A stretch of DNA of 64,000 bases, taken from the NCBI RefSeq assembly GCF_008801715.1, contig NZ_VZPG01000005.1, forward strand, positions 62,001 through 126,000. Reading direction: 5' to 3'. Origin of the DNA: Pseudochrobactrum saccharolyticum (GTDB lineage Bacteria; Pseudomonadota; Alphaproteobacteria; Rhizobiales; Rhizobiaceae). The notes below the pieces were generated by a model, which worked only from the letters and a program-made list of their open reading frames with translations, was not told the origin of the DNA and ran no database searches. The translations under genes were made by a program, and so were the position numbers. Positions within the stretch are counted from its first letter, which is position 1. Every line of letters starts with the position of its first letter. Of the stretch, positions 45,112-52,758 are shown piece by piece.

Positions 45112-46191
45112 CTATCGTGTACGCGGATCAAAGACGCGGTAAAGCAGATCGCTGATCAGATTGATGACAACGAAGAGTATACCCACGATCAGCGTACAGC
45201 CGACCACAGCATTCATGTCACCGGCCATCAGAGCATTGGTGAGATAGCGGCCAAAACCCGGCCATGCGAACACGGTTTCTGTCAGCACTGCACCTTCGAG
45301 CAGGAACGCATAGGACAGTGCAACAACCGTCACCACCTGCACGGCGACATTGCGGAATGCATGTCCCCAGACAGTGCGCGACCATGACAGGCCTTTCACA
45401 CGGGCAGTGATGATATATTCCTGATTGAGCTGCTCGATCATAAAACCGCGGGTCATACGGCTGATATAGGCCATGGAGCCAAAAGCCAGAATGAGCGCAG
45501 GCATGATGATATGGCTGAAGGCATTGCCGAATGCTTCCCACTGCCCCTGCATCGCACTATCGAGCAACAGGAAACCGGTTGTCGGCTCGACTGAAAACTC
45601 ATGAATGAAATCAATACGACCCGGACCACCGATCCAGCCAAGACCGGCATAGAATACCAGCAGCGCCATCAGACCGAGCCAGAAATTCGGCGTGGAATAA
45701 CCGAGCAGGCTGAGCATACGCACCAGATGATCCAGCGGCGAATTGCGATACATTGCCGAGAACACGCCGAGCGGAATACCAAAACCGGTACCGATGATAA
45801 TCGCAACGGTTGCAAGCTCAATGGTGGCAGGGAATACGCGGCCGATATCTTCCAGCACAGGACGGCCGGAGGTCAGCGCATTGCCGAAATCAAACATCAC
45901 GGCATTTTTAATATAAAGACCATATTGCACGATCAACGGCTGATCGAGACCAAGCTTGCGATACATCGTATCATAGGCTTCCTGAGAGATATTATCCCCC
46001 AGCATCGCGATCACCGGATCAAGCGGCAAAAGACGGCTGATGAAAAAAGTCAGCGTGACCAGACCAAGCAGCGTAATCGCCACGGAAATGATCAGGCGTG
46101 CGGCGGCGGCGAGAAAGAGAAGAACGGGATGAGGTTCATGATAGACCTCATTGTCAAACTCCGTATCTTGCAAAGTTTCGGGCGTCGTCAT
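45112..46191 (-). CDS. Peptide ABC importer permease (OppB/DppB type)
   Basis: 359 residues, somewhat longer than usual because of a ~25-residue polar start and an extra loop (about 190-215, GGPGRIDFIHEFSVEPTTG). The stretch YDTMYRKLGLDQPLIVQYGL and the EAA loop TARVKGLSWSRTVWGHAFRN are typical of OppB. A 173-base gap with several hairpins separates it from the binding-protein gene upstream. Confidence 0.92.
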   Translation of the reverse strand: MTTPETLQDTEFDNEVYHEPHPVLLFLAAAARLIISVAITLLGLVTLTFFISRLLPLDPVIAMLGDNISQEAYDTMYRKLGLDQPLIVQYGLYIKNAVMFDFGNALTSGRPVLEDIGRVFPATIELATVAIIIGTGFGIPLGVFSAMYRNSPLDHLVRMLSLLGYSTPNFWLGLMALLVFYAGLGWIGGPGRIDFIHEFSVEPTTGFLLLDSAMQGQWEAFGNAFSHIIMPALILAFGSMAYISRMTRGFMIEQLNQEYIITARVKGLSWSRTVWGHAFRNVAVQVVTVVALSYAFLLEGAVLTETVFAWPGFGRYLTNALMAGDMNAVVGCTLIVGILFVVINLISDLLYRVFDPRTR

Positions 46192-46225
46192 GGCAATGTT
46201 TCCGTCAATATCGGGAAAAGGAGAA

Positions 46226-46351
46226 TTTGCAGCACAGGGCTTTCAGCACCGCAAAGGTGCCGGTAAAATAAAGAAAATGTGCTGCAAACCTGACTGAATG
46301 CCGGAATATCAATTCCGGAAGTTACCTGCCGCCGCAATGCAAGCGGCAGGT
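46226..46351 (-). other. Three stacked hairpins between binding-protein and permease genes
   Basis: Nearest the binding-protein stop, ACCTGCCGC/GCGGCAGGT (46324-46351) forms a 9-bp stem. Next is CCGGAAT/ATTCCGG (46301-46318, 7 bp). Farthest is TTTGCAGCACA/TGTGCTGCAAA (46226-46288, 11 bp), which encloses GCACC/GGTGC (46246-46260). None has a strong T-run on the minus strand. The arrangement fits RNA stabilisers or partial terminators that let the binding protein exceed the permeases. Confidence 0.6.
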
Positions 46352-46364
46352 CTTTCGCGGTCAG

Positions 46365-47996
46365 TTATTTAGCGGCTGTATCATAATAGGTGCGGAAACC
46401 GTTCCACTCCCAATTCGTGATACCCTTGTTAATACCGGCAACATTATAGATCTGGAACATATAGGCCTGCGGGCCTTTTTCCATCATCTCTTTCTGCAAG
46501 GCATGATAAAGCTCGGCACGCTTGGCTTCATCTTTTTCAAACAAGGCTGCATCGACTTGCTTGTTCACGGCCTCATCAAAATAGCTCGCGCGCCAGCTCG
46601 GATACATGGTCTGCTTGGCTTCCATGCGGTTATCCGGATTGAAAATCTGACGCGAGGCATTGCCATGCGCATCCGGCACGCCGGTCGCCCAGCCCATCAG
46701 CGAGGTCTGGAATTCACGGCCACGGATACGGCTGAACAGCTGGGCATTGGCCATGCGTTCGATCTTGATTTTCACACCGGCTTTAGCCGCTGCATCCTGA
46801 ATACTCTGGGCAATCGGGGCTGCATAAGGAGCGGTACCGATAAACATGGTGGTTTCAAAACCATCCGGATGACCGGCTTCAGCCAGAAGTGCTTTGGCTT
46901 TTTCCACATCCAGAGTGAATGGCTGGCCTTCTTTTTCATCCAGCGCACCAAAAGCACCAAGCTGCACAAAACTTGCGCGCGGCACACCGACATTGTGCAT
47001 TACAGTCTTTGCCAGACCGTCATAATCAATGAGATAGCGCATAGCGAGACGCACTTTTTCATTGTTGAAAATCGGGTCGGCATTGTTGAAGTTCCAATAG
47101 AACAAGGTCGGTTTCAAAGCGCGTGAAACGGCAACCTTATCCTGTGCTTCCAGATCTTTCAGATCTTCCGGTGTCAGATCACGGGCAATATCACTATCGC
47201 CTTTTTCCAGCAGCAGGCGCTGGGTACCGGCTTCCGATACGTGACGGATCAGAACCTGTTTCAGCTTTGGTGCTTCACCCCAATAATTATCACTGGCCTG
47301 CAACAGCACAACTTCCGCAGGGTTCCAGCGCATCAGCTTGTAAGGGCCCACACAGTCGGTACGGGTGGCGAGATACTTGTTGCCCATATCGCCTTCAACC
47401 TGATTGGCCATCAGTACTTTTTGATTAAGCATTGTGGCAACACGGTTCGCGGCAATTGCCGACAGGATGAGATTAACCGGATACGGCTTATCGAGCTTAA
47501 AGACGACAGTATGATCATCCGGCGCTGTAATCGCGGTATCAACATTCTCTTTGACAAAACCATATTCGGTCAGTGTCGCAGCATTACCGAAGCCCAGTTT
47601 CACAACGCGCTGCAACGACCATGCCAGATCACCGGCCGTGGCTTTTTCGCCATTGTCAAATTTCAGGTCATCGCGCAGATGGAACGTAATCTGCAAACCG
47701 TCGTCCGACACGTCCCAGCTTTTAGCCATGCGCGGCAGAATTTTGGTTTCATCTTTCGGGTCAAAATCAACCAGCGGATCGCAGGTATTCTGGATAATTT
47801 CATTGCTCACCACTTCGCCGATCTGTGCCGGATCGAAAGTGCTGATCGCATCAATATTCCATGCCATCACCAGCGCATTTGGCGGTGAAGCAGCTTCCGA
47901 TGCAAATGTTGCAGCCAATGTAACACTGGCCATAGCGGCAGTACCGGCAAGCAATGCGAATGCAGAACTGCGGCTCAAAAATTTATTGGTCTTCAT
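46365..47996 (-). CDS. Peptide ABC importer substrate-binding protein (SBP family 5)
   Basis: 543 residues from the ATG at 47996, preceded by AGGGGATAAAG; an upstream in-frame start is less likely. The signal runs through FALLAGTAAMASVTLAATFA and is longer than usual. Family 5 landmarks: LPRMAKSWDVSDDGLQITFH, KFDNGEKATAGDLAWSLQRV, DCVGPYKLMRWNPAEVVLLQ. It is the periplasmic receptor of the importer encoded downstream. Peptide cargo is inferred from the peptidases in the same unit. Confidence 0.93.
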   Translation of the reverse strand: MKTNKFLSRSSAFALLAGTAAMASVTLAATFASEAASPPNALVMAWNIDAISTFDPAQIGEVVSNEIIQNTCDPLVDFDPKDETKILPRMAKSWDVSDDGLQITFHLRDDLKFDNGEKATAGDLAWSLQRVVKLGFGNAATLTEYGFVKENVDTAITAPDDHTVVFKLDKPYPVNLILSAIAANRVATMLNQKVLMANQVEGDMGNKYLATRTDCVGPYKLMRWNPAEVVLLQASDNYWGEAPKLKQVLIRHVSEAGTQRLLLEKGDSDIARDLTPEDLKDLEAQDKVAVSRALKPTLFYWNFNNADPIFNNEKVRLAMRYLIDYDGLAKTVMHNVGVPRASFVQLGAFGALDEKEGQPFTLDVEKAKALLAEAGHPDGFETTMFIGTAPYAAPIAQSIQDAAAKAGVKIKIERMANAQLFSRIRGREFQTSLMGWATGVPDAHGNASRQIFNPDNRMEAKQTMYPSWRASYFDEAVNKQVDAALFEKDEAKRAELYHALQKEMMEKGPQAYMFQIYNVAGINKGITNWEWNGFRTYYDTAAK

Positions 47997-48081
47997 CTTT
48001 ATCCCCTGTTTATCATTATTTGCGTTGATAAAGGACATGGCGGCAGATCACCGCCATGCCGATTGATTTTACTCAGCCATT

Positions 48082-49506
48082 TTACTCAGCAGGACGCGGC
48101 TGCAATGGCGGGTTAACCTCCGGCGGGATCGGGCAGGTATAAGGTGTTTTTGCCATACGTGCCTGATGATCAGCCTTGGCAGCGTTGAGAATGCTCTCAT
48201 CCTGCATCACATCCAGCGCGGTTCCGGCCATAACTTTAGCCGCATAGACCATGCCTTTATGCGCGGCCGGCATTTTGCCCTGCGCAGTGATCTGCCATGA
48301 GTGACCAGGTGAACCAATCGCATGGGTGGCAACACGCGCCTGCACAGTCGGCACCGCCCAGCTGACATCGCCCAGATCGGTAGAACCAATCATCGGCACG
48401 CCGGTCTGTTCACGTGGCAGTACATAATCGCAAAGCGGTGCATTTTCAGCAAAAGGCTGACCAACGCGCAGGTAATCAGTTTCAATATCTTCCGCCGACA
48501 GAGTTGTCTGAATTTCTGCAGCAAAAGCACGATCAGCATCATCAAACGGTACGCCACCGAGGCGCTCCATATTGGAATGCATTGCGATTTCCAGCGGCGT
48601 ATTGCCGAGCAGGTTAGACACCGCACTCATGATCGAAATATCGACCGTGGTTTCGGTCATCATTGCAGCGCCCTGCGCCACTTTTTTCACACGCTCATTG
48701 AGCGAGAACATGCCCGGCAGATCGGTTGCGCGGATTGCATAACGGACTTTGGCTTTGGCCTGCACTACGTTCGGCGCAATACCACCGGCATTGAGATAGG
48801 CATAATGCAGACGGCAATCCGCCGGAATATGCTCGCGCAGATAATTGCAGCCAACGCTCATCAGCTCAACCGCATCGAGAGCAGAACGGCCGAGATGCGG
48901 TGCAGCAGCAGCGTGCGATGCACGGCCGGTAAATTCGAAGTCCATACGCGTATTGGCAAGCGACTGGGCATCATCCACTTGCGTGAACGAAGCCGGATGC
49001 CATGAAATGGCAATATCCACATCGTCAAAAGCACCGGCGCGCACCATGAACGCTTTGGCAGCACCGCCCTCTTCCGCAGGGCAACCGTAATAACGCACAC
49101 GGCCTTTTTTACCGTTCTGTTCCAGCCAGTCTTTCACAGCCGTTGCTGCGAGAAGCGCTGCGGAACCCAGCATATTATGACCGCAGCCATGACCATGGCC
49201 TGTACCCGGAATCGGACGCGGTTCAGCAATACCAGCTTCCTGAGACAGACCCGGCAATGCATCATATTCGCCAAGGATAGCGATAACAGGCCCGCCTTCA
49301 CCGGCTTCACCGATCACGGCAGTCGGAATACCGGCCACATTTTCCGTAATCTTAAAGCCCTGATCGCGCAGCATCTGAGTATGCTCGGCGCAGGATTTAT
49401 ATTCCGTATAGGCAATTTCCGGCATACCCCAAACGCGGTCGCTGAGTTCCTCGAACTCACGCTTTTTCGCATCAACCAGATCCCAGATCACCTCACCATT
49501 TTTCAT
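48082..49506 (-). CDS. M20-family amidohydrolase (AbgB/aminoacylase-like)
   Basis: 474 residues, cytoplasmic, with GGAGG upstream of the ATG. Metal-site motifs are GHGHGCGHNMLG and PAEEGGAAK, and AISWHPASF lies in the lid region. The dimerisation domain follows (about 200-320). The closest characterised relative by pattern is the B subunit of p-aminobenzoyl-glutamate hydrolase, but the A subunit is absent; other members remove N-acyl groups or cleave dipeptides. In this cluster it probably finishes the breakdown of imported peptides or acyl-amino acids. Confidence 0.9.
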   Translation of the reverse strand: MKNGEVIWDLVDAKKREFEELSDRVWGMPEIAYTEYKSCAEHTQMLRDQGFKITENVAGIPTAVIGEAGEGGPVIAILGEYDALPGLSQEAGIAEPRPIPGTGHGHGCGHNMLGSAALLAATAVKDWLEQNGKKGRVRYYGCPAEEGGAAKAFMVRAGAFDDVDIAISWHPASFTQVDDAQSLANTRMDFEFTGRASHAAAAPHLGRSALDAVELMSVGCNYLREHIPADCRLHYAYLNAGGIAPNVVQAKAKVRYAIRATDLPGMFSLNERVKKVAQGAAMMTETTVDISIMSAVSNLLGNTPLEIAMHSNMERLGGVPFDDADRAFAAEIQTTLSAEDIETDYLRVGQPFAENAPLCDYVLPREQTGVPMIGSTDLGDVSWAVPTVQARVATHAIGSPGHSWQITAQGKMPAAHKGMVYAAKVMAGTALDVMQDESILNAAKADHQARMAKTPYTCPIPPEVNPPLQPRPAE

Positions 49507-49540
49507 GGTGTTCCTCCCAAATTACATAATATTTTCAAAG

Positions 49541-49595
49541 CATTTCCAGCAAAAGTGTGAAGCGGTTTTGCGTAGGATAATGCGTAAAACTCAAA
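49541..49595. repeat. Short intergenic repeat of the Rhizobiales type
   Basis: The segment with TTCCAGCAAAAGTGTGAAGC, GGTTTTGCG and AATGCGTAAAAC matches, from memory, a short interspersed sequence found in many intergenic spaces of Brucella, Ochrobactrum and rhizobia. GTTTTGCG and CGTAAAAC form an imperfect inverted repeat. It lies in the 136-base gap between the S9 peptidase and M20 genes. Only one copy was seen in the window. Confidence 0.55.
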
Positions 49596-49599
49596 GAAA

Positions 49600-49632
49600 T
49601 TTCAGGAAACAGGCCTCCACCTGTTCCTGAAA
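49600..49632 (-). terminator. Hairpin directly after the S9 peptidase gene
   Basis: TTTCAGG-A-AACAGG and CCTGTTCCTGAAA form a 13-bp stem with one bulged A and a 6-base loop, 10 bases after the peptidase stop. No clear T-run follows, so it is more likely a message stabiliser or partial terminator within the operon. Confidence 0.45.
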
Positions 49633-49642
49633 CCGTGTTGTT

Positions 49643-51463
49643 TTACAGGTTTTCGTCGATGAAACGTCCCAGCGCATCAAACACTGCGTGGCGGTTTTCA
49701 ATGCGCGCGAAACCATGGCCTTCATGCGCAATACGCAGAATTTCCACCGGCTTACCCAAGCCGCGCAGGCAGGAATAAACCATCTCGCTCTCGCATGGCG
49801 TTACGCGCGGATCCTCCAGCCCGTGCACCACCATCAGCGGTGCCTGTACTTCAGCCATTTTGTGAATTGGCGAGAAGCGTTCCAGCGCATCTTTCATCGT
49901 CGCCACATCGCCATATTCCACCTCACGCAGGACTTTGCGCCACGGGCCGGTGGTCTCCATCAGGGTCAGGAAATTGGCGATGCCGTAATATTCCACGCCG
50001 AGTTTCCACAAATCTGGATATTCAGTGAGTGCAGCCAGCACCATGAAACCGCCATAGGAACGGCCAAACACGCCGATACGGCTGTCATCAACATCCGCAC
50101 GATTACCCACAGCCAGACGCACAGCTTTGAGATCAGCCACGCTGTCCATACGCAATTCACGGTCATCAAGATGCTGATAAGGGCGGCCATAGCCGGTGCT
50201 GCCGCGAATATTCGGTGCAACCACCATGATGCCGCGTGCCAGCATATATTGAATATCGGCGCGGAAATCAGGCTTCCACTGGGCTTCAGGGCCACCATGG
50301 ACAATGATCATCACCGGATAGCCGCTCGCAGGCGCAGCAACTGTCGGCTGGTAGACAAAGTAAGGAACATCCAATCCGTCAAAGCTCGCAACACTGGTCA
50401 CTGTCGGCTCAATAAAGTCCGGCAGAGCGGTTTTTGCCTTTGGCGCATCGGTCAGGCGGCTATAGGTGCCTGTAGCCACATCACAGCGCCAGATATCCCC
50501 GGAGGTTGCCGCACCTTCCGCAGGCATCACCAGTGCGGAACCATCCTGTGTCCATGCCACAGATGCAATGACGCATGGCATCGGCGTTGGCAGAGATTTC
50601 TGCACTTTGCCCTGACGGTCAATGATAACGATCTCGCTCCAGCCCTGACGGTTGAGCACCAGCGCCACGCTCTGCTGATCCGGCGCAATAGCCAGAGCTT
50701 CCACATCCTGTTTTTCAAAACCGGCAATTTCAACAAGTTCATTGCTGTCGTGGGCTTTGAACATCACACTGGAATAATCACGTCCCTGATCGGAAATCAG
50801 CAGAATACCGGAATCATCCTTGAGGAATTTTGCAGCCTGATAGGAAGCGCGTCCCTGATGCGGCAGCATATCTTCATAAGCGCCGCTTGCCAGATCAAGG
50901 CGGCAGAAATTCTGATCCGTCATGGCGCGGGTACAGTCATTGACCAGCAGTGCTGCACCATCCGGTGTGAAAGCTGCCGGAGTGCGCCAGCCGGTGCCCT
51001 GATAAACACATTTGGCTTCACCTGTCGCAACCGTCATCACATAGAGATCCATGTGGGTGCGGTCACGATAATTGGCGGAATAGGCAATCTGCGTGCCGTC
51101 CGGTGACCAGCAGCCCCAGCCATGTACCACAGTTGCGTCAGTGGTCAGCTTACGCGGCTCACCTTCCGCATTTTCAATCAGCCAGAACTGATGACGCTCA
51201 TCACCACCCCAGTCGGTACTGATCAGCAGATCGCGGCTTTTCGGATTGAAAGACAGTGTGCCGACAGGTTCCGGCAGATTGGTCAGCTGCTTCGCTTCGC
51301 CACCGGCCAGCCGCTTGATCCAGACCTGTGCGGTACCGCTTGCATCGCTCAAAAATGCCAGCAATTCGCCATCCGGTGAGATGGCCGGTTTTACGGCTTT
51401 GCGGATCTCCGTATAGGAGGACATCGCAACGGCGGAAGGATCGGATTTCAGTGTATCAAACAT
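49643..51463 (-). CDS. S9-family serine peptidase (acylaminoacyl/prolyl-oligopeptidase type)
   Basis: 606 residues without signal peptide. Residues ~30-340 are a beta-propeller of TolB/DPP-like repeats (SPDGTQIAYSANYRDRTHMD, AWTQDGSALVMPAEGA). The C-terminal alpha/beta hydrolase has the nucleophile in GVFGRSYGGFMV (about residue 468), Asp in HGLEDPRVTP (about 550) and His in AHEGHGF (about 581). Such enzymes cleave short peptides, often N-acylated or proline-containing. It lies 27 bases after the prolyl iminopeptidase gene and forms the import-then-degrade theme with the Opp genes. Confidence 0.92.
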   Translation of the reverse strand: MFDTLKSDPSAVAMSSYTEIRKAVKPAISPDGELLAFLSDASGTAQVWIKRLAGGEAKQLTNLPEPVGTLSFNPKSRDLLISTDWGGDERHQFWLIENAEGEPRKLTTDATVVHGWGCWSPDGTQIAYSANYRDRTHMDLYVMTVATGEAKCVYQGTGWRTPAAFTPDGAALLVNDCTRAMTDQNFCRLDLASGAYEDMLPHQGRASYQAAKFLKDDSGILLISDQGRDYSSVMFKAHDSNELVEIAGFEKQDVEALAIAPDQQSVALVLNRQGWSEIVIIDRQGKVQKSLPTPMPCVIASVAWTQDGSALVMPAEGAATSGDIWRCDVATGTYSRLTDAPKAKTALPDFIEPTVTSVASFDGLDVPYFVYQPTVAAPASGYPVMIIVHGGPEAQWKPDFRADIQYMLARGIMVVAPNIRGSTGYGRPYQHLDDRELRMDSVADLKAVRLAVGNRADVDDSRIGVFGRSYGGFMVLAALTEYPDLWKLGVEYYGIANFLTLMETTGPWRKVLREVEYGDVATMKDALERFSPIHKMAEVQAPLMVVHGLEDPRVTPCESEMVYSCLRGLGKPVEILRIAHEGHGFARIENRHAVFDALGRFIDENL

Positions 51464-51490
51464 GAAGCTGCCCGTTATTTTAAAAGAAAA

Positions 51491-52444
51491 TTATGCGTGA
51501 ACCGGTGCTTTGACGGCCTTAGCCAGACGCTCGGAAGCATCGGCAAGAGCGCCAGCCATAGGGCCGGTTGTCGACTGATGATTAGACAGAGTAACAATGG
51601 TGAAATTGGCTTCCGGCCATGCGGTTTTCAGCTTCCATGCTGTCACCATCGGGGTCACGGTATCATAACGCCCCTGCACAATTTCTGCAGGCAGATGGCG
51701 GATACGGTCGAGATTATCCAGCAGTGCATTGGCAGGCATGAAGGCACCGTTCATGCAATAATGCGTGAAAATACGAGAAACAGCTAAAGCCGCATCACTC
51801 TGCAACAATGTCGAGACGTGCTCGGCGCTTGGTTCCAAAGTCTGAGTGCGGGCAGAGAAACCGCGCAAACTCTGCGCCGCAGCATGTTCCACCACCGGAT
51901 CACCGCAGGTCAGACGCTTATAATAGGCGCTCAAGAGATCGCCGCGTTCATCCTCCGGCACAAATTCTGCAAATTCCTGCCAGTAATCAGGAAAAATCGT
52001 TCGTGAACCGTGGAACCACCAGTCACTGTCTTCGCGATCACCAAGGAAAATCCCGTGAATGCGGAAGCCAAGGCAGCGTTCAGGATGTGCCTGCCCATAG
52101 GCCAGTGACAGGCAGGAGCCCCATGAGCCACCGGCAACCAGCCACCGCTCAATACCGAAATGCTCGCGAATGCGTTCAATATCTTCAATCAGATGCTGCG
52201 TGGTATTTTCGCGCAATTCTGCAACGGGAGTCGATTGTCCGGCACCGCGCTGATCAAGTGTAATCACGCGATAGGTATCAAGATCAAAGCTGGCAATCTG
52301 CTTGGCTGATACACCGGCACCCGGCCCGCCATGCAAAAATATCGCCGGAATCCCGTCAGGATTACCATAATCATAAACCGCAATTTCATGAATATCGCTG
52401 ACTTTCAGACGAAAGCTGTCACGCGCCTGACGCAATTCTGCCAC
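51491..52444 (-). CDS. pip: Proline iminopeptidase (alpha/beta hydrolase, S33)
   Basis: 317 residues, cytoplasmic. The oxyanion motif HGGPG lies at 38-42 and the nucleophile is Ser107 in AGGSWGSCLSLAYGQAHP, the classical prolyl iminopeptidase context. The region RIHGIFLGDREDSDWWFHG belongs to the helical cap and the catalytic His lies in TLSNHQSTTG near residue 295. It removes N-terminal proline from peptides. It is the first gene of the minus-strand peptide cluster; a perfect inverted repeat lies 111 bases upstream of its start. Confidence 0.93.
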   Translation of the reverse strand: MAELRQARDSFRLKVSDIHEIAVYDYGNPDGIPAIFLHGGPGAGVSAKQIASFDLDTYRVITLDQRGAGQSTPVAELRENTTQHLIEDIERIREHFGIERWLVAGGSWGSCLSLAYGQAHPERCLGFRIHGIFLGDREDSDWWFHGSRTIFPDYWQEFAEFVPEDERGDLLSAYYKRLTCGDPVVEHAAAQSLRGFSARTQTLEPSAEHVSTLLQSDAALAVSRIFTHYCMNGAFMPANALLDNLDRIRHLPAEIVQGRYDTVTPMVTAWKLKTAWPEANFTIVTLSNHQSTTGPMAGALADASERLAKAVKAPVHA

Positions 52445-52554
52445 GGCCCATCCTCCTGCTGCTGTTTATTGAAACAGCACTCCGTTCACCACTCTTGCGT
52501 CTGAATTGATTTGCCTCTTTGCGGCATTTATTTTTTAATTTCAGACGTGAAATT

Positions 52555-52604
52555 TATAGGCAGTGAACAGCTTTCAAGGCCAATGCAATTTCCGACTGCC
52601 TATA
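52555..52604. promoter_or_regulatory. Perfect 10-bp inverted repeat upstream of the peptide cluster, candidate operator
   Basis: TATAGGCAGT (52555-52564) and ACTGCCTATA (52595-52604) are exact reverse complements, 40 bp centre to centre (about four helical turns). The repeat lies 111-160 bp before the pip start on the minus strand, where a regulator would act. An RNA hairpin with a 30-base loop is the alternative. Confidence 0.5.
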
Positions 52605-52708
52605 CCAAAACGGAATAGTTTTGTTCAACATTGCATAAAAATCCTCAAAACCACTCTTTTCGATAGCTATTCATTCGAAGAAAGTTATTGAAATTTATGG
52701 GGAAATAA

Positions 52709-52736
52709 AAAACTCCGGCATTGCTGCCGGAGTTTT
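52709..52736 (-). terminator. Rho-independent terminator of the OFA transporter gene
   Basis: AAAACTCCGGCA and TGCCGGAGTTTT form a perfect 12-bp stem with a TTGC loop, 22 bases after the transporter stop on the minus strand; a run of T follows. Confidence 0.92.
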
Positions 52737-52758
52737 CAATCAACCTGAAGTCTCAGAT

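Larger units (their letters stand above)
52445..52758. other. Promoter region of the peptide cluster plus transporter terminator
   Basis: No gene is seen in these 314 bases. They hold the promoter area of the pip-led cluster with a perfect 10-bp inverted repeat (52555-52604), and the terminator of the OFA transporter (52709-52736). Confidence 0.6.

Noticed and set aside
49688-51106. An open frame of about 470 codons opposite the S9 peptidase gene
   Set aside because: It is rich in His, Arg and Cys in no pattern I recognise, which is typical of a shadow frame; the peptidase frame carries the full catalytic triad.
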